From Inia geoffrensis (Eukaryota; Chordata; Mammalia; Artiodactyla; Iniidae): a stretch of DNA of 64,000 bases. Made by a program: the position numbers and the translations under genes. Shown here piece by piece: positions 48,058 through 62,100 of the stretch (positions within the stretch are counted from its first letter, which is position 1; each line of letters starts with the position of its first letter). The notes beneath the pieces are model-generated. The model did not search any database. It was not told where the DNA came from and saw nothing but the letters and a program-made list of their open reading frames with translations. The stretch is from contig CM070903.1 in the NCBI GenBank assembly GCA_036417435.1, positions 83,011,501-83,075,500 of the forward strand, read 5' to 3'.

Positions 48058-51000
48058 GTTGGTCATATATTGAATGGTTTTCTTAATTATTTAAAAAAAT
48101 ATTTAGTATAACTGTCATTTTATCATCCCAGTTCCTTCACTGGACTTTTTAAGTTTCACAGTGATTTTTCAGGAAAGAAGATATGGATTAAGTGACATTT
48201 TGAATTCTGAAAAAACTTTATTTTTCCTCAGTAGTAAAAGAAACGATTATTCCTTTGAATTAGCCGTTCTTCTGATGTACAAAACTTAAATATGCTGAAA
48301 AATCTAGTATTTTTTCTTTCATAGTTCTTTTTCTGTGTCTTTCCACTTCTATGAAATAAGATCATTTACTTTCTGAGAATTTTAAATTTTATTTTACTAT
48401 AATATCTAATACAGAGAGGACAGGTTTTTACAGCTTTCATGCATCATGTTTACTTAAATTATTTTAATTAAAAAAACCATGATTTTATATGTGTAAACCT
48501 CTTGGAATGGTACCTGGCATACTGATTATTTAAAATTGTTCATCATAATGGAGAAATAAAAATTAAAACAGTAATGTACACAGCAAGGTAATAAAAATAA
48601 AGTGAAATGCTTTTTTTTTTTTTTTAAAGAAAAGCTCAACACTTCTCAGCTTTTTAGGAATCCAGTACTTTTTCACATAGCTTATTGTAATGAAGACTGG
48701 TACAATTTTTCTGAAGGGAAGTATGTTATATATTAGGACCCATAAAAATGTTCATGCCCTTTGGAACTAGTAAAACCATTGCTGGGAATTTGTTCTAAAG
48801 AAATATCTTGTAAAAGAAAAACAAAGAACCTATATACAAAGAATGATTCTAACTCTGTTATTTATAATAAGTTAAAACTAGATACAGCAGAAATGTTCCT
48901 ACGTGCGGGAATGGATGAAGTACAGTGTAAAAACTTTAAAAAATACGTAGCCATTAAAATAATTCTGAAGCTATGCAGAAATGTGCAAACATGTTTATAA
49001 CATAATGCAAAGTCAAAAAAGCAGAACTCAATTTTGTAGATAAACTAAGATTACAACTATGCAAAAATCGTGTGTGTATGCCTGTAAATAAAGTTTAGAA
49101 GGGAAATGGAAAATTAATATAGTTGTATTAGGATTTCAGGCTTATAAATAACTTTTTCTTAATTTGTGCTTTTGAAGTTGATTTAATAGTAAGTTAAAAT
49201 TAAACTAGTGATGATATTTTAAATTGAGAATTCAACGTTTTAAAGTTTGTGTGTATTATTAAAATTAAACTAGTGATGGTATTTTAAATTGAGAATTCAA
49301 CGTTTTAAAGTTTGTGTGTATTATCACTTAAAAAAATTTTTTTTGTTGTTCGTGAGGCATGGGGGATCCCCGGCCCCTGAGGGGACCAGGGATAGAACCC
49401 TTGTCCCCTGCAGTGGAAGCATGGAGTCTTAACTACTGGACTGCCAGGGAAGTCCCTAAAATTTTTAAAAATAAAATAAATTTAGAGATAGCTTAAGGTG
49501 AGTGGGAACTAACCTTAACACAAAAACCTGATGGTAATTTGTGAGTACTTTCTTCCAGTCTCCCATTACATATCTCAGTTTAAAAAGCTGGAACTTAATT
49601 TTTTGTGACCCGCCTTTTTAAAAAAAATGTATTTTAAAATTAATTTTAAAATTTGAAGTATAGTTGATTTACAATGATTCAGGTGTACAGCAAAGTGATT
49701 CAGTTCATATATATATATATATATACATATATATATGTATATATATATATATATATATTCTTTTTCAGATTCTTTTCCATGGTAGGTTATTACAAGATAC
49801 TGAATATAGTTCCCGGTGCTATACAATAGGTCTTTGTTTATCTATTTTATATATAGTAGTGTGTGTCAGTTAATCTAAAATTCCCAAATTATCCCTCCCC
49901 AACCTTTCCCCGGTAGCCATTGACCTGCCTTTTTACTTAATGTTATCTCATCAGTAAAGTCTTGTTTTAAGTCATTCCATAAGACCCACTGCTGCATGAT
50001 AGAATCTAAGCAGATAGATATACATCACAATAAACTTCCATAGCTAGAAAGAAAAAATATAAAAAACATAATTATAGCTGTCAGCTAAATCCGTACTTCT
50101 CAGTATCTGCAAAACCGTGAACTGAGAACTTTCTTGGGGGAGGGTGTTGAATAATATGCAGAAAGTATTGATCACAAATACACTGACTTTTTGTTTTTCC
50201 CTTCCTTGGCTTGCAGTCCAAAAATTAGCAAGTGATTAAAATGTGACTCTGAAATCCCAAGAATACAGGTCACTTACTTTCAGAGATTTTTATTTTGTTG
50301 TTCTAATCTTTGTGAAATCATGATAGGAATGTTTGCCGTCCTCTTGCTAGCGTACAAAGCAATGGCTAGCAAACTCTAGTGTGCACTGGAATCATTTGGG
50401 GAATTTGGTAAAAATGCAGAGACTCTATCTCCAGAGATCCAAACTGTGGGTCTGGGGTGAGGTCCTGGAATCTGCATTTCAAACAAACTCGCAGGGTTTT
50501 TCAGTTTGTAGGTGGTTCAAGGAACACAAGCTGATAAGTATTCTTCTAAATTAAGGCTGCTTGTCATAAGTATTTTATTTATTTATTTAAAATTTATTTA
50601 TTTAGGGCTGCGTTGGGTCTTCCTTGCTGCATGCGGGCTTTCTCTAGTTGCAGCAAGCGGGGGCTATTCTTCGTTGCAGTGTGTGGGCTTCTCATTGCGG
50701 TGGCTCCTCTTGTTGAGGAGCACGGGCTCTAGGCGTGCGCGGGCTCAGTAGCTGTGGCTTGTGGGCTGTAGAGCGCAGGCTCAATAGTTGTGGTGCACGG
50801 GCTTAGTTGCTCTGAGGCTTGAACCGGTGTCCCCTGCGTTGGCAGGGGAATTCTTAACCACTTGCGTCACCAGAGTAGTCCCTGTCATAAGTATTTTTAA
50901 AAATTACTCTGCCATCAATATTTTGTCCTGTGGCAACTTGTGTAAAACTAGGTAGATATTTTCCTAGAGAAAATAGCTCAGTGCCAAAATTAGAGAGAGA

Positions 51001-54000
51001 ATTGTTTCCTCGGATATTGGACGCTCTCTTCAGATTGATGTATAACTCTGTGTGTGTGTGACTCATCCTTCTCCAACACAGAGGATACAAAAGTGAGTGA
51101 GGGGGTGGAGTGTGAATGTGCATATTTATGCACATGATTAAGAGATGAGAGTGAGGAAATCAGGCATCTCATTTGTTTTCTGGGTTATATCCTAGAGAAA
51201 TACAAGCTGGTGGTTAAAAGCAAAGATGTCCTTCCAACCAAGAGGGCATTTGGCCTGTATGCTTCTTGCCTGTCTCTGCCTTGGGTAAAAGAGAAACAAA
51301 GATATTCCAGCAGTTTTGGCTCTGGCCAACTGTGAACCCATCACAATCTGGCTCAGGATGGATTTTTAGTGCCAAATTCAGTGTGGTTCTCTGCATTAAA
51401 AAAATAAACTTTTCAGATTAAAAAAAAAATCAATAGAATTTCATTGTAGGGACATGTCACCTCCCCCTTCTCATTCTCTCTTCAAAGTAGGAGTCCAGCT
51501 CACTTTCTAATCTCTCCAAGTCAAAGTTCCTGGGCTAAAGAGGTGTTTATTTCTGAGACTTTTGGAAGTTCCTGCAGAACAGTGTTTTCAGGCAAGCCTA
51601 AGAGTGTGCTCAAACGTGGGTTTCTGGAAGGCTCCTAACTCCATCAGTTAATGTGTGGTGAGCTGTGTGTCCTGGGCACTGACTGGCATCCACCACCGGC
51701 AGGCAAAATACTCAACAGTGTATCCCTTAACCTAGGTCTATATCTCAGTAAATATTTTCAGGCTGCATGGAGTCAATATACCTGTCTGTGGACCTCTGTT
51801 CTAAAGAAGTTATTCACACACATTTGTGTCATGTTTGGAGGTGGGGAGAATGAGAGCTTGAGCCCGCCTTGGAGCCCAAAACTTGACATGAAAGAAGTGT
51901 GAGTGAAGGCCCTGCCTGTTCTACTTCCTGACTGGATATGAGGAAGCAAGGTGAAATTAGGTGGAATTTCACCGCTGTCACTGGGGGTTGGAGATTAGTA
52001 GACTAAACTTCACCAGCCATGGGTCTGAGAGAAACTGATACTTTCATGTTTAATAAACTGACTCGGCCATATTGAGAGGTTTTGCTCATTGACTCTCATA
52101 GAATCTCAGAGCCATCTCTCCTTTCGCCCCGCTCACGATTGCTTCATTGGTGGCTTATTTCTATCTACAGTTCCATCTTCTCTCTTCACAGACACCTCTT
52201 TGGATATGAATGAGGAGTTTCCTCTTTCTGCAGGAGTTTTCCCCCAATCAGAGTTGTGGGAGCTGAAATCAGTTCCTCCAAAGGCAGCTAGAAGCTAAAA
52301 AGCCAGAACTGAGCATGACTCTGAGATAGCATGGGCAGCTTCATTTAGCTGCAGGGCAGTGCGTCTTGCGAATACAGAGCCAAAGGATCCCTTGGAAGTT
52401 TCATCAGAAAGGAAGCGAGGTTGTCACTGATCAGTCTGAGGGAATCACACTTTTCTATCCAACTGGGACTCATATAAAATAAGTCAATCTAGGGAAACAA
52501 ATGTCTCCCTGTTTTCTTGGCTGTAGCCTAAAGAAACATAGCTAGTGGATAAAAGCTAGGGATAATCTTTCCAACCAAGAGGGCATTTTGTCTAACCAAG
52601 CCAATTTTATGTGGTAAAGGTAAAACAAAATAACAGCTGTATTAATCTCTAAGTCTGAGAATAAGAGTGATTTGTTTTGCACAGGAACAGCTACAATCCC
52701 TCCCTCACAGCCAACAGACTGACCAGAGTGGGTGGCGGAAGGGCAGGGGAGCTTTATTTAGCCTGCAGTGGTAGAAAATGAAGGTCTATCAACCTCAGTT
52801 TCCAAGGGAAAGAAAACAAATAGTAAAACTGGGAGCCTGATTTGATTGCGACAGAAAAAGGGAAACTTCTGCCCTGTCACCTCCAAAAGGCTTTTCGTCT
52901 TTTTTTTTTTTCACTTTTTCCATGAAAGCATGAAATTATAGGAGCCATTTTTAAGAAACAGTTTTATTGAGATATAATACACATGCCATACAATTCACCC
53001 ACTTAAAGTGTTTTTTTATATATTCACAGATATGTGCAACTGTCACCAGTCAATTTTAGAACACTTCCATGACTCCAAAAAGGAACCCAGTACCCTTTAA
53101 CTATTGCACCCCATCTCTCCATCTCCTCCCATCCCCCAGCCCTAAGCAACCACTAATCTACTTTCTGTCTTTATAGATTTCCCTATTCTGGACATTTCAT
53201 ATGAATAGAGTCATATAATATGTGGTCTTTTGTGACTGGCATCTTTCACTTATTGCATTGTTTTCAAGACTCATCCTTATTGTAACATGTGGAACTATGT
53301 TTGTTAACTAACAGGTATTTAATAGCAAAAACACCCTGCTTGATATAAAGGTGAGAAAACACCTATCTGACCAACATTCTAATTACAAGAGTAAAATATG
53401 GTTATTTTCAGGTCTTTTAATTAAAATTTAAGAAAAAGGAAATTTCTTGATATATTAATTTTTTTAGATTAGGGTTATCTTTTGTTCATAAGAAAGTCCT
53501 GGAAATTTGTTTTCTTAAGTAGATGCAAGAGGCATCCTTTCAAATAAGTTAGTTTGCATATCTTAGAATTTCATTTCTAAAAGGAATGCTAGAGTTAGCT
53601 AAATGGTTAAGGAATGAGGAATCAACACCTCATTTTAATATGAGAAAACTGATGACCCAAATAGGTTGTTTGTTTACCTTGTTAATGACACAGCCAGAAA
53701 CAAACACAGTTCTTTGGCCAGGGAGAAGCACTGTCACCTGTATAGTGGCTAATAAAGCTTCCCTTTTCCAAATCCTGGGTTGGATTAAGGAAACTAAAAT
53801 GATGGAAGGGGGACTTCCCTGGTGGCACAGCGGTTAAGAATCTGCCTGCCAATGCAGGGAACATGGGTTCGGGCCCTGGTCCGGGAAGATCCCACATGCC
53901 GCAGAGCAGTTAAGCCCATGTGCCACAACTACTGAGCCTGCGCTCTAGAGCCCACGAGCCACAACTACTGAAGCCCATGCGCCTAGAGCCCATGCTTCTC

Positions 54001-57000
54001 AACAAGAGAAGCCACCACAATGAGAAGCCCGTGAACCACAGCCAAGAGTAACCCACTGCTCTCTGCAACTAGAGAAAGCCCGCGCGCAGCAACCAAGACC
54101 CAACACAGCCAAAAAAAAAAAAAGAATGATGGAAGGAAGGAATTTATTGAGCACTTATTTTATATCAAATCCCACACTGTGATTTACTTATTTTATTTAG
54201 TCTTCATAACAACCCTAAAAGATCGATACTATTAACCAAACTTATCATCAACATCATCATCAATTACTAGTTTTTTGGCATCTATTATGTATCATGTAAT
54301 GCTTTAGATACTTCATAGGCATTTTCTCTCATTCTCACATCAGTCCTGATGGCAGGGCTGGGATTACAGTGAGGCGAGTGAGGCATTCACTAGGTGCAAA
54401 ACTTAAGGGTGGAAGGGACACCAAAATAGTCATCAAGATCAGTCATATTTATGACTTTTTAATGCAATAAAAATATTTTATTTTTGTGATATTTTAATGC
54501 AACATTTAAGTGATATTTTAATATATAAATAATATTTTACTACCATTTAATGTTTAATGCAAACAATAATCTGCATATCATTAATAATGCATATTATAAT
54601 GCATAGATGATATTTTAATGCAATATTTTTAAAAGATCAAAAATCGTTGCAAATATATGATGAACAAAATGTCAAAAATTTTAATAAGATATACTATTGA
54701 TTGTTTTACAAGTCTGTGTTATTGTACAACAGGAAAAATCATCTCTACTTGGCTGAAATTCCTGGGTCCATGACAACTCACTTCGTTGCTAGGCGGTTTA
54801 TAAGGGTTGACAATGGTGTATGAACAGATTAAATAATGAAGGTCTATTTTTCACTTGTTTCAAAATATGGGAGGATATTTTGATAAATATATATTTATAT
54901 AAATATGTATATTTATATGGTGTGGTTTTTCTTTTGCCTTGGGCTCAATATGGCTCTGCAAAGCACCGCCTGACAGATTGGCACTATTATGATCATTTTA
55001 TACATGCAAAACTGAGACCTAGAGAGGTTGGGTAATTAATTACCAGAGGTCACATAGCTAGTAGGCAATGGAATTGAACCACAAACCTAGGTTTGTCTCC
55101 AAAACCCAAGCTCTTTCCAAAATTGTGTTGTGTTTTTGTTTAAGACATTAGACCAGGATTGGCAAACTTCTTCTGTAGAGAGCCATATAGTAAATATTTT
55201 CAGCTTTGTGGAGCAGTGGTCACTGTTAAACTACTCATCTTTGCCTTATAGCAGGAAAACAGCTATAGGCAGTACGCTAATGAGCATGGCTGGATTTGGC
55301 CCGTGGGCAGTCATGCATTGGATTATAAGGAATATCTCAGGCACAAATATGTTATATCTGAAGATGCTATAGCCAGATTTCCCTGACATCCTACTTGAAT
55401 ATGTTTCTTTTAATTTAACAGAGGGAAGCCAGTAAATGATAATCAGGCCTGCCCTGCATAGGGGTCTGAATTCATCCCTGGATGGCAGACATCACCCATC
55501 CAATTGTAATTTTCCAGTTGTCAACAGGAAACAGCATTTCAGAGGGGTTGAATTTCAAAGTAGTCTGAAGAAGAAAGGCAGAGTTTCTCCTGTTTCAAAT
55601 AAACTCTAGTAGAAGAGGTTAAGGTTTAGAAACCAGTTTAACACGTTCTGCGGTTCTTGATTGGGCTGTTAATACTTCCTCTAAGCAAACTTGACTTTGT
55701 AACAAATCAGCAAAATAACCAACAAGAGGTTTGCTTTCTGAAGGCAAACATAGTAGTTAATCATTTTAGTAATACCAACATAAAGTAAAATGTAAAGGAC
55801 TATATTTATGAGGGTGAAGAAATTTAACAAATTTGCTATTCACATATATCTAGTCCTTGCATGTTCTCCAAATTGCCTGAGAATTTCAGGCCCAAAGACA
55901 AGACAAGTTCCTGAGCTTGGTGCTGGGGACGCAATACTAAACTAAAAACAATACAGTGCCTGCCCTCAGAGGAGCTTAAACTAATTTGTAACATGGTCCA
56001 AAATAAGATGTGTAATGTTTTCTTTTTAAAATGTTATTAATTCTAAGAGGAAAAGGGTTAATAACCTGAAGCAATTTTAAACAAAGAACATTGGAAGTGG
56101 AGTGTATGACCCATTGTTGTTTGCATATGATTTTCTAGGCCTGTTACCTGCAGATATATTTTTACATAGTTTCAGTCATAATGCATGTGCCATTTCATAC
56201 TTCATTTATTTTATAAACATTGCATCATACACTTCTTATAGTATTTATATGGCTCATTCTGAATGGCTGAATAATGTGTTAACAGGTTGATATTCATTTA
56301 TTCAGGAAACATTTATTGAAGCCAACTCCAAGCCAGGTCCCTTGCCACTGGGAACATAAGAATGGATAAACGGACAAATAGATCAGTCATCTTGGAGCTT
56401 CTGTGCTAGTGGGGGAAGTTATTCCAGAAAAGGAAAGAATGCTTCAAGTTTGTGGTAGGAAAAAGACAAGTAACATTTAAAGGGAAAAGTTCTCTGGAGT
56501 GGAATTCAACACAAGAAGGAAGTAGGAAAGCATATTATTTAAAGCCAGGGCATCATTTAGGCCAAGGAATTCATTTACAGATATGAATAAACTTAGGAAC
56601 TATATTACCCACTAGCCACTTTTTTTTTAATTGAAAAAAAAGAGTCAACTTTAACCAAACTGCATCCAGGAATGTCTCCAAACAATTGAACAAAACAAAA
56701 TGATAAAATTGTCCTATTGAAGAAACCAAGAGTTTCTACCAGCCCCAGAGCTTCTGAGAGTTAAGCCAAGAGCAGCTCATTCCTGAGGCTGGTTCTGTCC
56801 CCCCACTCAAGTTTCTCATCCCATGAGCAGAGTTGGGGATGGGTGAAGGACCATCCACTAGCCCGTCTTGAAAAGACAGCAAGAGCCAGTCACCCAGGGG
56901 TGAATGGAGAAGGCTGGGAAAAGGACTCACTGTGAGCAATAATCTCATATATTATAGAACTAAAACTACATAGCCAGGGAAATATGGTCCCAGAAGATAA

Positions 57001-59097
57001 TTTTTATATACACTTCATCTTTATTCACAGTAGTTCATGTTCTGTAAAGGCACTACAAGCACTGAAGTAGCAGTTACTGAACCATTGCTCTTAGAGGGAA
57101 TATAGGGTTAGGTTCCTGTGAGCCTCTGCTTATGACATTTTAGTTGACTGATCAATACATAATCTTATTTTATGTGTGTTTCTGTTGAAAGACACCTTAT
57201 TTAATATATATTGTTTTTTAAATATTTATTTATTTATTCATTTATCTACTTAATTTATTTATTTTGGCTGTTCCAGGTCTTAGTTGCAGCTCACAGGATC
57301 TTCGCTGCAGCATGCGGGCCCTTAGTTGTGGCATGCGAACTCTTAGTTGCGGCATGCGTGCGGGATCTCGTTCCCTGACCAGGGATCAAACCAGGGCCCC
57401 CTGCATTGGGAGCGTGGAGTCCTACCCACTGGACCACCAGGAAAATCCCAATATATAGTGTTGATTTGCTAACACTGAACTCATGGCCAGCACTATAACT
57501 CATACCTGAACAAAGCTTATCTCACACTCACATTTTCTCTGTAAGGTACATCACAGCCTTCATGAGTTTAGAAATGCCAGCCAGCACTTGAGGACTATGT
57601 CTGGAGGATTTTAAACAGTGAAATCACCAAGAAAAGGCACAAGAAGCAAAAAACATGGCAGTAAGAGGCCAGGTAAATGCAGAGTGTCGCCGTGTTTGAC
57701 CTCAGCTGAGAGTGATGTGTGGGGCAACTCAGATTTTTTGCCACTCAGCCCTTAGCCGTGAATAACTGCAAAAGCCCCTCAAGTATTGATTTTGGGGGTT
57801 ACAAATACATTTGGGTTTTATTTTAGTTCTTAGGTAGCGTGTTTATTGCTGTGCTTTATCACAGATATTCTGCATTCTTCTTTTAATGTATTAAATATTA
57901 TGTAATTTTTTTATTTATTAAAAATAAGAAAGGTTTGGCCCTCAAGGGCTCCCAGTCTGCTGCTGAGGTCTGAGTGGCAAACACACTCTTCCGTCTGGGT
58001 TTCAACCAACTGAGAAATTGACCCAGGGCTAAAAGTATCAGCTTTATTGTTGGCATAGCTGGATTTGAGAAAAGTGGAGGTCAAATCGTTTTCTCCTCCT
58101 AATGCAAACCAGAGGTCCCCTGCTGACCTCTCCCCAAGTGTCAGGGTGTACCTGCCACCAGGGAGGAAGAGGAGGGAGAGAAACCACTTAAGGGAAAAGG
58201 AGAGAGGGGGCGGCCCTCCTTCCTGGGGAGTAGAGTGGATGTCCCTTGGATGAGGCACACACAAACTACCGGGATGCCGAGCAGGGGTGACAGATTCTTG
58301 TTTTCGGGTGTTACAAATAAATTTTAACGAGTAGGTGAATTCACAAGTATGAAATTCACGACTAAAGAGGATTGACTGTATTTTGACAGTGTTTGTGTGA
58401 GTGTGTGTGTATGTGTGTGTTCTGGAGAAGAGGTCAAGGAGGCTATATGATACAGGAGGCAAGGTCAAGGAGGCTATACGATACAGGAGGCAATACAAGT
58501 GCAGTGACTTTCTTATCTTTCTTGGTAGGGAATGAGGAGCTAGAATAGATACAGTAAATAGAATAGAAGCTCCCTGTGATTGATACACTAGGAAATAGAG
58601 GTTTAAATTTTATTTTTAAACTAAAAAAGGAATCACCAGGTGAACTAAAAGTAACTTTATAACTAATAAAAATCAGGAGGTAGAGGGGAGAATTACTGAG
58701 TGTGCTAATGCCCTCATCATTCGTAACAGAGGGTCATTAGATACTGTCTCGAGTTACAAAGGAACAAAAACCAGTTTTACTGATGGCTAAGACCTAGAGG
58801 CTCAGCCCTACCCTGGGGCTCTTCCTGTCCAATAAAATGACTAATTGAACAGTCAGTTATTTACTCTGGGACTTGCTCTACAAGCACCAGATAAGTTTCA
58901 GTCCGTGTTCACCTGGGGCATGTGATCTACAGGAAGAGAAAAATGAAAGGGGCCAATAGATGGAGAAAATATTTACATAGCTGAATAAGTCCTGGGCATC
59001 TAATGCACAGCATGGTGACTATAGTTAACAATACTGTATTGTATATTTGAAATTTGCTAAGGCAGTAGATCTTAAATGTTCTCCTCTCACACACATA

Positions 59098-59130
<33 letters not shown>

Positions 59131-62100
59131 GTTAACTACGTGAGGTGAATGTGTTAACTAACCTTATTGTTGTAATCATTTCTTAATATATATATTAAAT
59201 CATCACATTGTACCCCTTAAACTTACACAGTTTATTTGTCAATTATATCTCAATAAAGCTGGGGAAAAAAAGAAAAAAGACAGCATTTACATTGTGAGCA
59301 TGCTTTACTGCACAATCTACTGGATAGTACAGAGTAAAAGGAGGAACATATGGCTTTGGGGCTCAATTTTTAGCCACATCTTTTCTAGGGTGAGGCATTT
59401 CAAAGCCTCCTTAATTTCTAACCTTCTATTTGAGCTTCTTTTGCTCATTCTATTTTGGAAGTTCACTCACTCCTAAGTACCAGAGCCTTTGCAAGAAGTT
59501 TCAAGTAAAAGTATCGATGAATGGACCCAGGTTGTGAAGGAAAGATAGAGCCCCCAGGAGGAAGGCCACTCAGAATAAGGGAGGAGCAATTCCTGGGTGC
59601 GCAAGTGCAGATTCACTGAGAATAGGGGCCCAGGGCAAATGGTTCCTAAATTCTTATTGGAAGAAGTCAGAACAGATATTTCCCAAGGCACTCTTGTCTT
59701 TTTGGGCCAGTTGCAAGTCAACTGTCTTCCGGTCTGTTCCCTCTCCTGAAGAATTGTCATGGTTAGGGTCACAATAATAGTAATAATAATAAATAATAAT
59801 AATTATTAAATTAAAAATTAGTCCTCTCAATCATCATATTATTGTGTCTGGATACCAATGTCGATCAGAGGTTTACTTTTTTAAAAATTTTCATTTATTT
59901 TTAGCTGCGTTGGGTCTTCGTCGCTGCACGCAGACTTTCTCTAGTGTGGTGAGCGGAAGCTATTCTTTGTTGCAGTGGGCAGGCTTCTCACTGCGGTGGC
60001 TTCTCTTGTTGTGGAGCACGGGCTCTAGGCGTGCAGGCTTCCGTGGTTGCAGCGCGCGGTCTCTAGAGCGCAGGTTCAGTAGTTGTGGTTCACGGGCTTA
60101 GGTGCTCTGCGGCATGTGGGATCTTCCTGGACCAGGGCTCGAACCCGTGTCCCTTGCAGTGGCAGGCGGATTCTTAACCACTGCACCACCAAGGAAGCCT
60201 TAGTCTCCTTTAATGTAGAACGTTTCCAGTCTTTCTTTGTCATTTATGACATTGGCTTTTTTTTTTTTTTTCAAGAATACAGGTTGTTTTTTAAAAACAT
60301 AGAATATTCCTCATTCTATGTTTGTCTGATTTTTCCTCATGGTTAGATTCCAGCTATGCATTCCCTACTAGAACACTTCACAGGTGAAGCTGTGTCCTTC
60401 CCAGTGCATTACAGCTATAGGCACATGATATCCATCTGCTCCTCATTGTTGATGTCAAGTTTGATAACCTTGTCAACGTACTGTTCACTTTCTCAATCTT
60501 ACAGCTAACATTTCTTCCCTAATCTCTAATGAGTAATCTGTGGTAGACACTTTATTTTTTTTTTTAATATTTATTTATTTTGGTCGTGCTGGGTCTTAGT
60601 TGCAGCATGTGGGATCTTTAGTTGTGGTGTGTGGACTTCCTAGTTGTGGTATGCATGTGGGATCTAGTTCCCCGACAAGGGATCGAACCTGGGCCCCCTA
60701 CATTGGGAGCACAGAGTCTTACCCACTGGACCACCAGGGAAGTCCCTGTGGGAGACACTTTAAAACCGTACAAATATCATGCTCTTCCTCAAGATCTACA
60801 TCCCCACCCCAACCTCAGTTTAGCATCCATTCATGATTCCTGCCTAACCAATCTTTGTTATAATGGTTGCAAAAAGATGAATTTCAATTCCAGCATGCAT
60901 TCCACATTTATCAGTTTGCATTCAGCATTATATTGTAAGAGTCCTCCTCTCTTCTCCATTTAGGTATTGTTTCTTTGTTTATTTGTGTATTTATTTGTTA
61001 CGGAATCATGGATTCCTGGTTTTCAAAGGCCTATCATTTATTACTCTCCTTAATTATTTTGTCCTCAAGTTATCCCAGATCTGGCCAGCAGAAGCCCCTT
61101 CAACCTGGTTCCTGTGTCCCTATAACATGTTTTTAAACACTCTCTTACTTTCTGCCATAAAACATTCTCTTTCTTTCAGCTCATCTTAAGCTGTTCCCAT
61201 TACATCCCCAGCCTTTCCATTCTTAGAGCCTGGTCAGCAGGACATATGCTTAAAGGTGGTGCTTGAGCAAAGAAGGAGAGAGAGAGCCCAAGAAAGGCCA
61301 CCATGGTTAATAGTTTCAGATGCTTCTGAAAGGTGCAGGGCAGGGCACACCATGTTCTCTACCACTGTCCCAGGTGGGTGCTATAGACAAGGAAAGAGAT
61401 GCTTGGACCCCCCAGATTTCTGTTATTGAGTCCTCTACCATGTGCTGGGCACTGTGAGGGATATACAAGATTACAAGACACCATTTCAAGGAGACTGGTC
61501 TAGTGGGATAGACACATATGTACAGAAATACCCATAATACATCCCTGAAAATGTCTTCATTGTGCGGTCAATGTGGCACACAGAGGGGTTTGGGGAGTTC
61601 TGGGTTGAAGGACAGACAGTAATTATGGTTGGGAGAGTCGGAGAAGGCTTCATTGAGGTGACTTTTGGGTTAGACCTTGAAAGAGGGTAGGATTTGGAAA
61701 AATGGTTTTATCAGTGAAAAAGAAGTTACTACTTATGTACTCTGAATCAGGTCTGACTTTGCAACTTCATTCAGCTAGATCCAGCCTCTTGCTAGGTGCC
61801 GTGAGGCACATAGAAAGAACTCCAAAGAGTATAGGACAGCACTTTTGCTTGATGCCCAACTAAGGAAAGAACCGTCACAATGCCATATAATTTTTATTTT
61901 CAGACACAGATGAAACATGTCCTTCATTTACCAAACTGAGCTTTCACAGTGCAGTGGTTGGAACGGGACTAGATGTGAAGTTGATGCTCTACACAAGGAG
62001 AAACCCGACCTGCGCACAAGCCATCAACTCCACAGTTTTGGGGAACTTGAACGTGACCAAGAAAACCATCTTCACTGTCCATGGATTCAGACCGACAGGC

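Larger units (their letters stand above)
48058..61903 (+). other. LIPH: LIPH intron 1
   Basis: About 13.8 kb between the signal-peptide exon and exon 2. It is filled with old L1, MIR, hAT and SINE copies and simple repeats, listed separately. No further coding exon was recognised in it. Confidence 0.85.
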
